NCBI RefSeq assembly: GCF_010092505.1
Contig: NZ_CP048021.1
Span: forward strand, 2,046,001 to 2,110,000
Length of the DNA: 64,000 nucleotides
DNA from: Virgibacillus sp. MSP4-1
Lineage (GTDB): Bacteria > Bacillota > Bacilli > Bacillales > Alkalibacillaceae
Direction of reading: 5' to 3'
Under the pieces are notes generated by a model. It saw only the letters and a list, made by a program, of their open reading frames with translations, did no database searches and was not told the origin of the DNA. Shown here piece by piece: positions 41,723-51,593 of the stretch (positions are counted from its first letter, which is position 1; every line of letters begins with the position of its first letter). The translations under genes and the position numbers were made by a program.

Positions 41723-42095
41723 TTTTCCACTCCTATCACGTAAAGTGAAACGTCAATAAATGAGAGTTTGAGCGTCCAGCGCATTGTTTCATCTAGGTGT
41801 TCATCCTATTCGTTCGTATTCCCGCCTGATTATTATATGAAACAAACGATTTCAATCGTCCGTTACTTCAGCTTCGTTTTCCTCAAAGATTGACATTCGT
41901 CCGTAGTCCGAAAGCCTTACATTTATAGTAGTCATATTTTAGCTATCATTTATTCCTCACCCCTATAATACTAGAAATGTCGACAAAAACAAGTAAAATT
42001 ACCCACTTTTTGATCATTTTATAGGTGCAACCCCCTTCCTTTGTACTATAAGACTAGTAAAAACCTATAATTGGGCTAGATAATCAGGTATGATC
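41723..42095. other. Gene-free gap upstream of the Spo0E-like gene
   Basis: About 370 bases with no supported frame. GTAAAGTGAAACGTC at 41743 faintly recalls the start of the double-hairpin repeat but lacks the rest. The Spo0E-like promoter must lie here. No operator was recognised. Confidence 0.4.
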
Positions 42096-42126
42096 ATCCG
42101 ACAAAATTCGGGTGGTGACAGGCACC
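42096..42126 (+). repeat. 31-bp IS-target repeat, copy 6 (empty)
   Basis: ATCCGACAAAATTCGGG followed by TGGTGACAGGCACC. One base differs from consensus near the left end. It lies just outside the IclR gene terminator. Confidence 0.9.
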
Positions 42127-42138
42127 TTCTAAATAAAA

Positions 42139-42171
42139 AGGCTCCGGCAAATAACGCCGGAGCTTTTTTCA
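42139..42171. terminator. Terminator of the IclR gene
   Basis: GCTCCGGC and GCCGGAGC pair around AAATAAC. Six Ts follow on the plus strand and five on the minus strand, so it works in both directions. It lies 20 bp past the IclR stop. Confidence 0.85.
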
Positions 42172-42189
42172 CTCTTAATATAATCCACT

Positions 42190-42948
42190 CTAACCTCTAT
42201 ACCCCAGTTCTCTGGAAATCTCTGCTGCTGTTTTTTGAGTTTCTTCTAGTATGATTTCCTCACGTTCTTCTGAGTAATCGTTAGTGGGAATACTAACCCC
42301 TAATGCTGCGATTGTTTCACCGTTAAAATCTTTGATTGGATAAGAGAAGCCCATGGTATCCCGGTAATGTTCGGCTTTACTGATGGAATACCCCCGTTGT
42401 TTAATGACATCCAATTCCTGTTTTAATTGCTCTATCTTATCGATGGTATTTTCCGTCATCTTTTCAAGCGTTATATTCTGCAGATAATCCTCACGATCCT
42501 CATCATTCATATAGGCAAGCAGTAATTTAGGAGCTGAACCCGCATACAGAGGAGAACGGCCACCAACATGGATGACAAGCCGTACAGGTTTCGTGCTATC
42601 CAGCTTTTCTACATAAACAGCCTCATCCCCCTCTATAACTGCCATTTGTACCAGTTCATTTAACTTTGAATTTAACTTTCTCATATAAGGAAGGGCTATT
42701 TTTCGATATTCCAGCTGATCACTGACACGCTTTCCCAACTCCAATAGTTTTAAGCCGAGTCGATACCTGACATCGTGACTGGACCTTTTCACCTTCACTA
42801 ATAATCCTGCTTCCTCCAGTGAGGTAACAAGCCTGAATACGGTAGTCTTGGGAAGTCCTGATTCCTCTACTAATTCATATAACGTCATTTCCGATTTGTT
42901 TTTAAAGCAGTCTAATAAATTTACAGCCTTTAATAAACTTCGACTCAT
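42190..42948 (-). CDS. IclR-family transcriptional regulator
   Basis: 252 residues. The N-terminal winged helix (LKAVNLLDCFKNKSEMTLYELVEESGLPKTTVFRLVTSLEEAGLL) is followed by an IclR effector domain with VYVEKLDSTKPVRLVIHVGGRSPLYAGSAPKLLLA and GFSYPIKDFNGETIAALGVSIP. Members bind small carboxylates and control catabolic operons. It lies at the downstream end of a large catabolic block on the same strand and is its likely local regulator. An IclR-style palindrome upstream of the block (54014-54030) is a candidate target. Confidence 0.9.
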   Translation of the reverse strand: MSRSLLKAVNLLDCFKNKSEMTLYELVEESGLPKTTVFRLVTSLEEAGLLVKVKRSSHDVRYRLGLKLLELGKRVSDQLEYRKIALPYMRKLNSKLNELVQMAVIEGDEAVYVEKLDSTKPVRLVIHVGGRSPLYAGSAPKLLLAYMNDEDREDYLQNITLEKMTENTIDKIEQLKQELDVIKQRGYSISKAEHYRDTMGFSYPIKDFNGETIAALGVSIPTNDYSEEREEIILEETQKTAAEISRELGYRG

Positions 42949-42982
42949 AAGCCATTCACCCTATTTATTTCATTTTGTTATG

Positions 42983-44335
42983 CTAGATAACGTTTATAAT
43001 ATACACATAGATAAAAGCACATAGAGTAACCGCAAAGAAATACTTTCCATTCCATCGATACGCAACCGTCCAGCCGTCTTTTCTGACACAGCTACTTATA
43101 ATGATGTTCAGTGCGTTTAATGGACTGATGGCAGATGATAACATCCACGCAAACGTACACATAAAAGCAATGGCCATCGCACTGACCTGAATATCTGTTG
43201 ATAATAGTAGTGTTAATATGATAGGCACAACGATGATCTGGTGCATGCCAAATAACGCCATAATAGTCACTAATAAAAGAATCAGTAAAAATAAAAGGAA
43301 TATAGAGATTTGTGACGACCAGACCAGAATCGCTCCAACTACATCAACAATTCTTGTGTTCACCAACGCATTTCCAAACAGACCTGCACTTAAAAAAATC
43401 GCAATTTCCATGTTTATTCCATTTGCTACTTGCTTTTTATATGGAAGAAATACCTCTTTCATTCTCCCCTGCTTTTGTCGTATGACGGCCCATACAACAG
43501 GAATAATCATACAGTTCATACAAACGAGAGTTAACATTGGCTGGTCAATGATTGCTTCCTGTAGAACTAATAATATGAGGAGACTAACAACGAAAATTAG
43601 CAGGAGAACCAGATTTTTGTTTTGATTGTCTTCTTTCAGGGAAACTTGTTCCGGAATATCATCGTCACTTTTCCGCGGGCGCAGGATAAAAAAACCAATC
43701 AGGATTTGTATAACTGCAAATGTCATTCCAATGGGCATATAGTTCAAGTAGGACATCTCCATGGTAAACAGAACAATGCCGACCGAAGCGAAAAAGGGTG
43801 ACCAGATAATCGAAGGGGTAAATCCACTATAATAAGCCTGTGAAAGCATTTTAGGCTGAATGTTTATATCCTTCAGAAACCCATGAACGATCCGTAATGC
43901 CCCCATATTCAAAATAGGAGCGAGACTAAGCATAAAACCGCTTGTTCCATAAAAGGTTTTTTGCTCATCATCGTTTCTTTTTTCAAACATAGTCACAACT
44001 CCATCAATAATACCTTCCTGTCTCAAAGGTATAGATAATAAAGGAGCTAGAATAATAATAGATAATAGTGCAAGATTTTGAGTGATTCCATTAAACAGAT
44101 TCAAGCCTGTATAGCCTTGGAAAAAATGAATCAGAATTCCCAGAAAAAATAGACTTCCTGTTAAAACTTTTCTCTTGGGATTTAATTTTTTATAAACCAT
44201 TAAGAAAACAAAAATACAAAGAACCTGTAAGACTAGATTCATTGTATCGTAATTTAGCAATTGAGTGAAAAGATATAGGCCGCTTATACTAATAATCATC
44301 AAAAAACGAAACATAATCAAACCAGCTTTCCCCAT
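42983..44335 (-). CDS. Multi-spanning permease, family unassigned
   Basis: A 450-residue integral membrane protein with about eleven to twelve hydrophobic segments. Two internal stretches recall the paired re-entrant halves of ion-transporter-superfamily carriers: FMLSLAPILNMGALRIVHGFLKD and FGMHQIIVVPIILTLL...FAWMLSSAISPLNALNII. The overall look is of a DctM/anion-symporter relative, but I cannot name the family. It lies between the IclR regulator and the beta-decarboxylating dehydrogenase, so it may import a hydroxy-diacid used by that enzyme. Confidence 0.7.
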   Translation of the reverse strand: MGKAGLIMFRFLMIISISGLYLFTQLLNYDTMNLVLQVLCIFVFLMVYKKLNPKRKVLTGSLFFLGILIHFFQGYTGLNLFNGITQNLALLSIIILAPLLSIPLRQEGIIDGVVTMFEKRNDDEQKTFYGTSGFMLSLAPILNMGALRIVHGFLKDINIQPKMLSQAYYSGFTPSIIWSPFFASVGIVLFTMEMSYLNYMPIGMTFAVIQILIGFFILRPRKSDDDIPEQVSLKEDNQNKNLVLLLIFVVSLLILLVLQEAIIDQPMLTLVCMNCMIIPVVWAVIRQKQGRMKEVFLPYKKQVANGINMEIAIFLSAGLFGNALVNTRIVDVVGAILVWSSQISIFLLFLLILLLVTIMALFGMHQIIVVPIILTLLLSTDIQVSAMAIAFMCTFAWMLSSAISPLNALNIIISSCVRKDGWTVAYRWNGKYFFAVTLCAFIYVYIINVI

Positions 44336-44381
44336 TATTCCCTAAAAAATACGTAGTTGTTCACCTACAGTGCCCGCTGTA

Positions 44382-45449
44382 TTAATAAGCCGTTAAGAGC
44401 TTAACAAACCGGTCTCCAACCTCAGCTGTTGCTGCTTTCCCTCCAAAGTCCGGGGTTAATTCTTCTCCTTCATCAATCACTTGTTGAATCGTTGAAATGA
44501 TTTTTCTTCCCCATTCCTCTTCACCAAAATGGTCCATCATTTGGGCCACAGACCAGATGGCAGCCAAAGGATTAGCTAGCCCCTGACCGGCAATATCAGG
44601 TGCTGACCCATGCACGGGTTCAAACATGGATGGATAAGTATGCTCGGGATTAATGTTAGCTCCGGTAGCAAGCCCCAGACCACCTGAAATCGCTGCACCA
44701 AGATCTGTCAGGATATCCCCAAACAAATTCGATGTGACCACAATCTCAAAACGCTCAGGATTCGTAACCAGAAACATACTGGCTGCATCCACTAAGTATG
44801 AGGCTGTTTCAACGTCCGGGTAATCCTGTTTCACCTCTTCAAAAACTTCATCCCAGAAGACCATGGAATAATTGAGAGCATTCGCTTTGCTTACACTTGT
44901 GAGAGACTTTCCCTGACGCCTGGCTTCTTCAAACGCGTAACGAATAATTCGCTCCGTTCCTTTTCGGGAAAAAACTCCTGTCTGTAATACGACTTCCTCA
45001 GGCTCACCCTTAAAAAGCCAATTGCCTTCACCAGCGTACTCTCCCTCACTATTTTCGCGTATGACCAATAGATCGATATCCTTGGCCGTTTTCCCTTTTA
45101 AAGGAGATAAACGTTCATTCAATAGTTTGACAGGACGTAAATTAACATACTGATCAAACCCTTTACGAATTTTCAACAGTAAATCACGTAAGGATATATG
45201 GTCTGGAACACCTGGATAACCAACCGCTCCTAAATAAATCGCATCAAATGATTCTAATTGTGATAAACCATCTTCATCGATCATTTTTCCATTTTGCAGA
45301 TAGTACTCACAGCCCCATGGAAATTCCTCAAAAGTAAATGAAAGGCGTTTGTCCATCCTCTCTATTGCTTGTAAAACTTTCACTCCCTCAGCTACAACCT
45401 CAGGACCTATGCCATCTCCAGGTATTAAAGCGATTCTTTTCTCCTTCAT
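44382..45449 (-). CDS. Isocitrate/isopropylmalate-type dehydrogenase (D-malate/tartrate dehydrogenase group)
   Basis: 355 residues from MKEKRIALIPGDGIGPEV; the start at 45449 follows GGAGG, while an earlier ATG lacks one. The family pattern includes VNLRPVKLL, LLVIRENSEGEYAGEGNW, the Lys in SKANALNYSMVFW and NLFGDILTDLGAAISGGLGLA. The GEYAGEG phrase and the HGSAPDIAGQGLANPLAAI cofactor loop fit NAD-dependent tartrate / D-malate dehydrogenases rather than LeuB. It oxidatively decarboxylates a 2-hydroxy-diacid. There are no leu genes around it, which supports a catabolic role. Confidence 0.85.
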   Translation of the reverse strand: MKEKRIALIPGDGIGPEVVAEGVKVLQAIERMDKRLSFTFEEFPWGCEYYLQNGKMIDEDGLSQLESFDAIYLGAVGYPGVPDHISLRDLLLKIRKGFDQYVNLRPVKLLNERLSPLKGKTAKDIDLLVIRENSEGEYAGEGNWLFKGEPEEVVLQTGVFSRKGTERIIRYAFEEARRQGKSLTSVSKANALNYSMVFWDEVFEEVKQDYPDVETASYLVDAASMFLVTNPERFEIVVTSNLFGDILTDLGAAISGGLGLATGANINPEHTYPSMFEPVHGSAPDIAGQGLANPLAAIWSVAQMMDHFGEEEWGRKIISTIQQVIDEGEELTPDFGGKAATAEVGDRFVKLLTAY

Positions 45450-45546
45450 TGCAACCTCCATAAACCATGATTTTTTACGTATAGCCATTTAACCAATCGT
45501 CTGTCTATCATTCCCTGTCTTCCATCGTTTTCCCTAATAATCGTGA

Positions 45547-45571
45547 AGACTGGCAACTACAGGTTGCCAGT
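45547..45571. terminator. Intergenic hairpin between thiolase and dehydrogenase genes
   Basis: GACTGGCAAC and GTTGCCAGTC pair around a 5-nt loop, perfectly. It lies 10 bp past the thiolase stop but lacks a T-run. It may weaken read-through or stabilise the upstream mRNA. Confidence 0.45.
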
Positions 45572-45580
45572 CACTTCCGT

Positions 45581-46774
45581 TTACTGTAAATATTCTATGA
45601 TTGTTGAAATCCCCTGTCCTCCACCAATACACAGGGTAACCAGCCCGTACTTTTCACCTCTTCGTTCCATTTCATGCAGAAGCTTTGTCGTAATAATCGC
45701 CCCGGTGGCACCAATCGGATGACCAAGGGCTATGGCACCTCCATTGACATTTACTTTGTTCAGATCCATGTTTGCTTCACGGATCACCGCAATGGACTGA
45801 GCAGCAAATGCTTCATTTAATTCGATCAGCCCAATATCTTCCATAGATAAATTCGCCTGCTTTAATGCCTTTGCGGTAGACTCAACAGGTCCAATTCCCA
45901 TGATGTCCGGTGATACACCACTGGTCGCCTGGGCAATAATTCTCGCCTGAGGCTTGATTCCATACTCCTCCACTTTTTCCTTGTTCATCATTAACAAGGC
46001 TGAGGCGCCGTCATTTCGGCCACTGGCATTTCCTGGTGTTACGCTGCCTCCATCTTTAAATACGGCGGGCAGTTTCGCTAATTTTTCCAGTGATGTCAGC
46101 CTGGGATGTTCATCTGTATCAAATGTAAACGTATTTTTCCGTTCTTTCACTTCAAAAGGGACAATTTCATCTTTAAACCGACCATTGTTAATGGCAGCGT
46201 CTGCAAGCTCCTGGCTTCGCTGCGCAAATTCATCCTGCTCTTCTCTGGAGATTTGATATTTTTCGGCCAGATTTTCCGCTGTCAGGCCCATCGTCAGCTC
46301 CCCATACTCTTCTCTTGGCTGGGAGCACGGCTGACTTTCTGTATTCGGATCCACTAACATCCCATTGCCAGCTTTATATCCATACCGGGCATTCCGCAAG
46401 TAAAAGGGAGCGGTACTCATGCTTTCTGCTCCACCTGCAACCACGACATCAGACAACCCAAGCTTAAGTTGCATATCTGCATTATTTATAGCCTGCAATC
46501 CGGATCCACATTGCCGGTGGACCGTATAACCGGACACACTTACTGGTAAGCCTGCCCGCAATGCGGCCAGTCTACCGAGGTTTGCCTGATCCTGACTTTG
46601 CTTCGCCTGACCCAGAATCACTTCATCTACTTCAACGTTTGCTCCATATCGATGAAGAACTTCTCCAATCACTTTTTCCCCCAGGTAATCAGCCGTCACA
46701 TCCTTTAATGAACCTCCCATTTTCCCTACTGCAGTACGAACAGAACCGATAATATAGGATTCATTTAGTTTCAT
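45581..46774 (-). CDS. Acetyl-CoA C-acetyltransferase (thiolase)
   Basis: A 397-residue thiolase. The nucleophilic cysteine is C89 in VHRQCGSGLQAI. GGAESMSTAPFYL, NEAFAAQSIAVIRE, GGAIALGHPIGATGAII and the second active cysteine in TLCIGGGQGIS follow. It cleaves acetoacetyl-CoA (or a 3-oxoacyl-CoA) with CoA. The gene lies 1 bp after the acyl-CoA dehydrogenase stop, in the order expected for a complete beta-oxidation operon. Confidence 0.93.
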   Translation of the reverse strand: MKLNESYIIGSVRTAVGKMGGSLKDVTADYLGEKVIGEVLHRYGANVEVDEVILGQAKQSQDQANLGRLAALRAGLPVSVSGYTVHRQCGSGLQAINNADMQLKLGLSDVVVAGGAESMSTAPFYLRNARYGYKAGNGMLVDPNTESQPCSQPREEYGELTMGLTAENLAEKYQISREEQDEFAQRSQELADAAINNGRFKDEIVPFEVKERKNTFTFDTDEHPRLTSLEKLAKLPAVFKDGGSVTPGNASGRNDGASALLMMNKEKVEEYGIKPQARIIAQATSGVSPDIMGIGPVESTAKALKQANLSMEDIGLIELNEAFAAQSIAVIREANMDLNKVNVNGGAIALGHPIGATGAIITTKLLHEMERRGEKYGLVTLCIGGGQGISTIIEYLQ

Positions 46775-46775
46775 A

Positions 46776-47936
46776 TTATCCTTCCCTTCTCTTTAATTCG
46801 CGAATTAACTCCCCGGCAATGATGTTTCGTTGAATTTCAGATGTACCTTCATAGATTTTGGTAATCCGGGCATCACGATAGTAGCGTTCAATTGGATAAT
46901 CCTTCATGTATCCAATCCCGCCATGAATTTGGACAGCGAGGTCAGCTACTTTGTTATAGACTTCTGATCCATATAATTTAGCAATCGCCGCTTCTTTGAC
47001 CACACGCTGTTTTTGATCGGTCATCCATGCCACCCGGAACGTCAAGGATTTTAATGTTTCAATCTGCATACTAATATCCGCCAGCATATTCTGGATGGTC
47101 TGGATCTCCAAAATAGGTTTGCCGAACTGCTCCCGCTCATTTGCATAGCTCAGGCAATGCTCCAGTAATTTTTCACAGGAGCCCAGGTTACGTGCGGCTA
47201 GACCTGCACGACCATTGGCAAGTACCTTTAACGCATTTACATAGCCCTGCCCTTCTTCACCCAGTACATTTTCAGCCGGAACCTCCATGTCTTCAAAAAA
47301 TAATTCCGCAGAGTGAGAGCCTCTAAGCCCCATTTTTTCTTCTACACTTCCTAAAGAAAATCCGGGAAAATCCTTCTCAACAATGAAAGACGTAATTCCT
47401 TTAGCACCCTTGTCAGGATCCGTAACAGCCATTACGGTAAAAACATTCGCATCAACTGCATTGGTGATATAATGCTTCGATCCGTTAATGATATATTTAT
47501 CCCCTTTTTTTACAGCAGTTGTCTTTAAATTGGCGGCATTTGAGCCCGCGGATGGTTCCGTTAAAGCAAACGCACCAATCCATTCACCTGTGGCCATCTT
47601 CGGTAAGTATTTCTGTTTTTGCTCCTCTGTTCCAAACTCGACAATACCCACTGTCCCGATTCCGGTATGGGCCCCTATTAAAGTTGTAAAACCGTTATGA
47701 GTTTTGCCCAGTTCCTCAAATACGGCACATTTATCGACCATGCCAAGGCCCAGTCCCCCATACTCTTCAGGGATACTTAAACTGAATAGACCCATTTCTT
47801 TGGACTGTTCAATGATTTTTTTCGGGATTTCATTGTTTTCTTCAATTTCCATTGCCACCGGTTCCACTTCTTCTTTTACAAATTTTCGCACATTTTCACG
47901 TAAAAACTCGATGTCTTCTGAGAAAGTAAAATCCAT
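46776..47936 (-). CDS. Acyl-CoA dehydrogenase (short-chain/MmgC-like)
   Basis: A 386-residue flavoprotein dehydrogenating acyl-CoA. It has the FAD/substrate motifs [17 protein letters not shown] and [23 protein letters not shown] and [14 protein letters not shown]. Near the C-terminus are [39 protein letters not shown], and the catalytic glutamate lies in YEGTSE. It resembles Bacillus MmgC and butyryl-CoA dehydrogenases. Electron-transfer flavoprotein genes are not in this window. It is preceded by the enoyl-CoA hydratase gene 18 bp upstream. Confidence 0.93.
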   Translation of the reverse strand: MDFTFSEDIEFLRENVRKFVKEEVEPVAMEIEENNEIPKKIIEQSKEMGLFSLSIPEEYGGLGLGMVDKCAVFEELGKTHNGFTTLIGAHTGIGTVGIVEFGTEEQKQKYLPKMATGEWIGAFALTEPSAGSNAANLKTTAVKKGDKYIINGSKHYITNAVDANVFTVMAVTDPDKGAKGITSFIVEKDFPGFSLGSVEEKMGLRGSHSAELFFEDMEVPAENVLGEEGQGYVNALKVLANGRAGLAARNLGSCEKLLEHCLSYANEREQFGKPILEIQTIQNMLADISMQIETLKSLTFRVAWMTDQKQRVVKEAAIAKLYGSEVYNKVADLAVQIHGGIGYMKDYPIERYYRDARITKIYEGTSEIQRNIIAGELIRELKRREG

Positions 47937-47954
47937 AATTGATAGCCCCTTTTC

Positions 47955-48737
47955 CTATTTGTTTTGGAATGTTGCCGGCCGTTTTTCAATAAAGGCCTTC
48001 GTTCCTTCCTGTTTATCCTCTGTTCCAAACACAACCGCCTGCGATAATTTTTCCATCCACATGGCCGTACTCTCATCGATATCAAATCCTTTGTGGACGG
48101 CCATTTTAGCTAAATGGATAGCGACAGGTCCTTTCTTTAAAATTTCTGTTGCCACTTCCTGAGCTTTTTCAGTCAGGCTGTCTTCTTCAGCTACATAATA
48201 GCTGGCTAACCCGATTCGTTCGGCCTCTTTTCCTTCTATCATTTTTCCCGTTAAAATCATATCCAGGGCACGCCCTTTGCCAATGATCCGTGCCATGCGC
48301 TGAGTACCGCCGGCTCCCGGTATAATCCCTAAATTGAGCTCAGGTAAGCCGAATTTCGCTCTGTGGCCCGCCATACGAATATCACATGCCATGGCTAATT
48401 CACACCCGCCTCCCAGGGCATACCCCTGAACAACGGCGATGGTGGCCTTTGTTGATTGTTCAATTTTAGAATAGAGAGACTGCATACCGGGCACAATCGC
48501 TTCGAGGGGTTCTTTTTCATGTAGTTGCTTAATATCTGCACCCGCAGCAAACGACTTTTCCCCTGCACTTTGAATGATGATTACCTTTGTGTCCTGACTT
48601 TTTTCTGCTATATCCAAGGCCTGATCAATTTCTTCAAGCATGGCTGCATCTAAAGCGTTTCGCACGTCCGGACGATTAAGGGTTATCCAAAAAATACCTT
48701 TCTCTGTTTGGATATCAACATTTTGAAATGAATTCAT
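47955..48737 (-). CDS. Enoyl-CoA hydratase (crotonase family)
   Basis: A 260-residue crotonase. It has an oxyanion-hole segment KSFAAGADIKQLHE, then YALGGGCELAMACDIRMAG, and the catalytic pair of glutamates in LPELNLGIIPGAGGTQRMAR. It hydrates crotonyl-CoA-type enoyl-CoA to 3-hydroxyacyl-CoA. It is flanked by the acyl-CoA dehydrogenase and 3-hydroxyacyl-CoA dehydrogenase genes, so the chain of reactions follows gene order. The ribosome site is AAGGGTGATATC, close to the ATG. Confidence 0.93.
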   Translation of the reverse strand: MNSFQNVDIQTEKGIFWITLNRPDVRNALDAAMLEEIDQALDIAEKSQDTKVIIIQSAGEKSFAAGADIKQLHEKEPLEAIVPGMQSLYSKIEQSTKATIAVVQGYALGGGCELAMACDIRMAGHRAKFGLPELNLGIIPGAGGTQRMARIIGKGRALDMILTGKMIEGKEAERIGLASYYVAEEDSLTEKAQEVATEILKKGPVAIHLAKMAVHKGFDIDESTAMWMEKLSQAVVFGTEDKQEGTKAFIEKRPATFQNK

Positions 48738-48752
48738 GATATCACCCTTCTT

Positions 48753-49598
48753 TTAAGAATAGTTATAAAACCCTTTCCCTGATTTTTTCCCAAGCCGACC
48801 TGCCTTCACATATTTGGTTAGAATGGGTGATGGACGGTATTTTTCACCCAATGTCTGATGGAGATATTCCATATTGCGAAGACGGGAATCCAGGCCTACT
48901 AAATCCGCCAGTTCAAGCGGACCCATTGGGTGATTTAACCCTAGTTTCATCGCTTTATCTATATCCTCTGCACTTGCAACCCCCTCCATAAACAGATTCA
49001 TGGCTTCATTCCCGATCAAACCATTCATCCGGGAGGTCACAAATCCAGGGAATTCATTCACTTCAACCATCTCTTTTTGAAGCTGATTGGCAATCGTTCT
49101 GACCTGATTCACCGTCTCATCTGATGTATCCAGACCACGTATCACTTCAATCAATTTCATTTTGTGTACAGGATTGAAAAAATGCATCGCCACAACTTTA
49201 TCCGGACGGGAGGTTTGTGCCCCAATCTCAGTCGGACTCATCGTTGAGGTATTCGTGGCAAGAATCGCTTCCGGCTTACAGATTTCATCAAGCTGCTGAA
49301 AAATAGAAATCTTTAAACCTATTTTTTCAAGGACAGCCTCTACAACGACATCAGCGTTTTCGGCCGCCTTTGTCAGATCGGTTTCAAAATGCAGATTCTC
49401 AAGCGCCGTTTGATAAACTTCACTTGTTAAAAATCCTTTATCACAGCTCTTTTTAAGCAGAGACTCAATGTCACTCTTAGCTTTTTCAAGAGCTTCTTCT
49501 TTAACATCATTCACATAAACCTCATATCCGGAAATGGCAAATGCATAAGCAATCCCCTTTCCCATCACTCCTGCACCAATAACAGCGGACTGATTCAT
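48753..49598 (-). CDS. 3-hydroxyacyl-CoA (3-hydroxybutyryl-CoA) dehydrogenase
   Basis: 281 residues. The NAD-binding start is AVIGAGVMGKGIAYAFA. Catalytic histidine lies in VVAMHFFNPVHKMKLIEVIRG, followed by FPGFVTSRMNGLIGNEAM and the C-terminal helical domain with GLNHPMGPLELADLVGLD and KSGKGFYNYS. It oxidises L-3-hydroxybutyryl-CoA. It overlaps the TRAP permease stop by 4 bp, linking transport and degradation in one transcript. Confidence 0.94.
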   Translation of the reverse strand: MNQSAVIGAGVMGKGIAYAFAISGYEVYVNDVKEEALEKAKSDIESLLKKSCDKGFLTSEVYQTALENLHFETDLTKAAENADVVVEAVLEKIGLKISIFQQLDEICKPEAILATNTSTMSPTEIGAQTSRPDKVVAMHFFNPVHKMKLIEVIRGLDTSDETVNQVRTIANQLQKEMVEVNEFPGFVTSRMNGLIGNEAMNLFMEGVASAEDIDKAMKLGLNHPMGPLELADLVGLDSRLRNMEYLHQTLGEKYRPSPILTKYVKAGRLGKKSGKGFYNYS

Positions 49599-51559
49599 GA
49601 CGACATCTCCTTTGTAATACCTGAATGATCAGTTAGTAAATCTTTTCTAAATGTTTTTTGAAGAACATAGATGCTTACCAGAACGATCACACCTATCATA
49701 TCCGAGTAAATTCCCGGGATCGTCATTCCGATAGCTCCAGCAAATAAAAGCATTCTTTCATACCAAAATGCGTGTCGAAGGACCCATCCTTCAGCAGCGC
49801 AGGCAATGCCAATCACACCAATAATTGCTGTAATAACTGATAGAATAATCTGAGATGCAGATCCGATTAACAGAAGCTGTTCTCCATATACAAACAGGTA
49901 AGGGACAATATATGCTGTAATGCCTAATCGAACAGCAGTCATCCCTGTTTTCATCGGTTCGGATCCTGCAATCCCCGCTCCGGTAAATGCGGCAAGGGCT
50001 ACTGGTGGTGTAATGGCTGACAATGATGCAAAGTAAAAGACAAATAAATGAGCAGCAATCGGCGCTACACCGAGCTCAATTAATGCGGGAATGGTTAAAG
50101 GTACCTGAACAATATACGCCGCAACGGTCGGTAACCCCATGCCAAGAATGATACTTGCCACCATCGTAAATATAAGCGCAATCAGTAAGATACCACCAGA
50201 TAATTCAATAATCAGACTGCTGAATTTCAGTCCAATTCCCGTCAAACCTATCATGCCTATGATTAATCCCGCCGCGGCACATGCGATCACAGTTTCCAGT
50301 GACGCCTTTGCTCCAAGGTCTAAAGCTTTCACAATCTGCCTCCATGAAAGTCTGGTAGACACCTGAATAGCTGCTACTAAAATCGTGCTTATAATCGCAT
50401 AAAGCCCTGCTTTCATAGGTGAACTTCCACCCACAAGCATAACGACTATGACAATTAGAGGAATCAGGAAGTGGAACCCTTTCTTAAAAATTCCCCAGGT
50501 CCCAGGCAGTTCTTCTTTTTTAATACCTACCATTCTATTCCGTCTTGCACGCAAATCTACTTGCAAAAACAGGGATAGATAATAAAGAACAGCTGGAATA
50601 ATGGCGGCAACAGCCAATTCCATATACGGAACTCCTAAATACGCAGCAATAATAAATGCTGAGGCTCCCATAATCGGCGGCATAATTTGGCCGCCGGCAG
50701 ATGACACAGCTTCGACCGCAGCCGCAAAGTAATTTCTATAGCCTGTTTTTTTCATCAGCGGAATTGTAAATGCACCGGTTGTGGCTGTATTCGCAACAGC
50801 ACTTCCTGAAATGGTACCAAGAATGGAGCTTCCAACAATGGCCGTTTTAGCCGGGCCTCCCCGATACTGTCCCATGGCTGAGACAGACAGATTGATAAAG
50901 AAATTTCCGGCACCTGAAACTTCCAGAAACTTTCCAAATAAAACAAAAAGGAATATAAAGGTTGCCGATACGCCCAGTGCTGTTCCAAACACACCATTTG
51001 TTGTGTAAAATAAATGATCCATAATCCACATGGGTGTAAATTCCCGATGTCCTAATGCTCCTGTAATAAAATGGCCAAAGAATCCGTAGGCCAGAAAGAT
51101 AAACACCAGCACAACAAGCGTCTTCCCTATTACTCTTCTGGTAGCTTCCATTAACGTAAACATCGCAATAAAACCAAGAACAATTTCTAAACTTGTTAAT
51201 TGCTCAATATAGCTCATACGAGATTGAATCTCCTGAGCATTAAAGACAAAATATGAATAAGAGACGATGGATAAAATCATTAATAACCAATCGTACCCAT
51301 GCACCTTCTCTTTACCTGCTTTTTTTGTTGGTCGATAGATGGCAAATACCAGCACTAAGGCAAAACCCAAATGTGCAGAACGCTGAAGGATGGACTCAAA
51401 TACGCCAAACAACCCTGTATACAAATGGAAAATAGACATGGCAATAGCTATGATAGATATTAGTATGCCTGCAAACCCTTTCAACGCACGCAATTTTTCA
51501 TGGGTCACTTCCGCCTGGTTCTGCTGAATATCATCCAGGTCAACATGGTTTCCTGCCAT
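49595..51559 (-). CDS. TRAP transporter fused permease (TAXI type, DctQM)
   Basis: About 654 residues with some 16-18 hydrophobic segments. An N-terminal four-helix DctQ-like part is fused to a DctM-like permease. Conserved stretches include GKFLEVSGAGNFFINLSVSAMGQYRGGPAKTAIVGSSILGTISGSAVANTATTG and a later IILGMGLPTVAAYIV plus ITPPVALAAFTGAGIAG. TAXI-type TRAP systems use a sodium gradient and an outer binding protein, here the next gene upstream. The start at 51559 is set by GAGGAGGGATGAT. Substrate is probably a carboxylate handled by the CoA-transferase. Confidence 0.93.
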   Translation of the reverse strand: MAGNHVDLDDIQQNQAEVTHEKLRALKGFAGILISIIAIAMSIFHLYTGLFGVFESILQRSAHLGFALVLVFAIYRPTKKAGKEKVHGYDWLLMILSIVSYSYFVFNAQEIQSRMSYIEQLTSLEIVLGFIAMFTLMEATRRVIGKTLVVLVFIFLAYGFFGHFITGALGHREFTPMWIMDHLFYTTNGVFGTALGVSATFIFLFVLFGKFLEVSGAGNFFINLSVSAMGQYRGGPAKTAIVGSSILGTISGSAVANTATTGAFTIPLMKKTGYRNYFAAAVEAVSSAGGQIMPPIMGASAFIIAAYLGVPYMELAVAAIIPAVLYYLSLFLQVDLRARRNRMVGIKKEELPGTWGIFKKGFHFLIPLIVIVVMLVGGSSPMKAGLYAIISTILVAAIQVSTRLSWRQIVKALDLGAKASLETVIACAAAGLIIGMIGLTGIGLKFSSLIIELSGGILLIALIFTMVASIILGMGLPTVAAYIVQVPLTIPALIELGVAPIAAHLFVFYFASLSAITPPVALAAFTGAGIAGSEPMKTGMTAVRLGITAYIVPYLFVYGEQLLLIGSASQIILSVITAIIGVIGIACAAEGWVLRHAFWYERMLLFAGAIGMTIPGIYSDMIGVIVLVSIYVLQKTFRKDLLTDHSGITKEMSS

Positions 51560-51593
51560 ATCATCCCTCCTCATGAGAGGAGCATTGAACGGG

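Noticed and set aside
47704-48162. 152-codon frame opposite the acyl-CoA dehydrogenase and hydratase genes
   Set aside because: It is the antisense shadow of two conserved enzymes and has no ribosome site.
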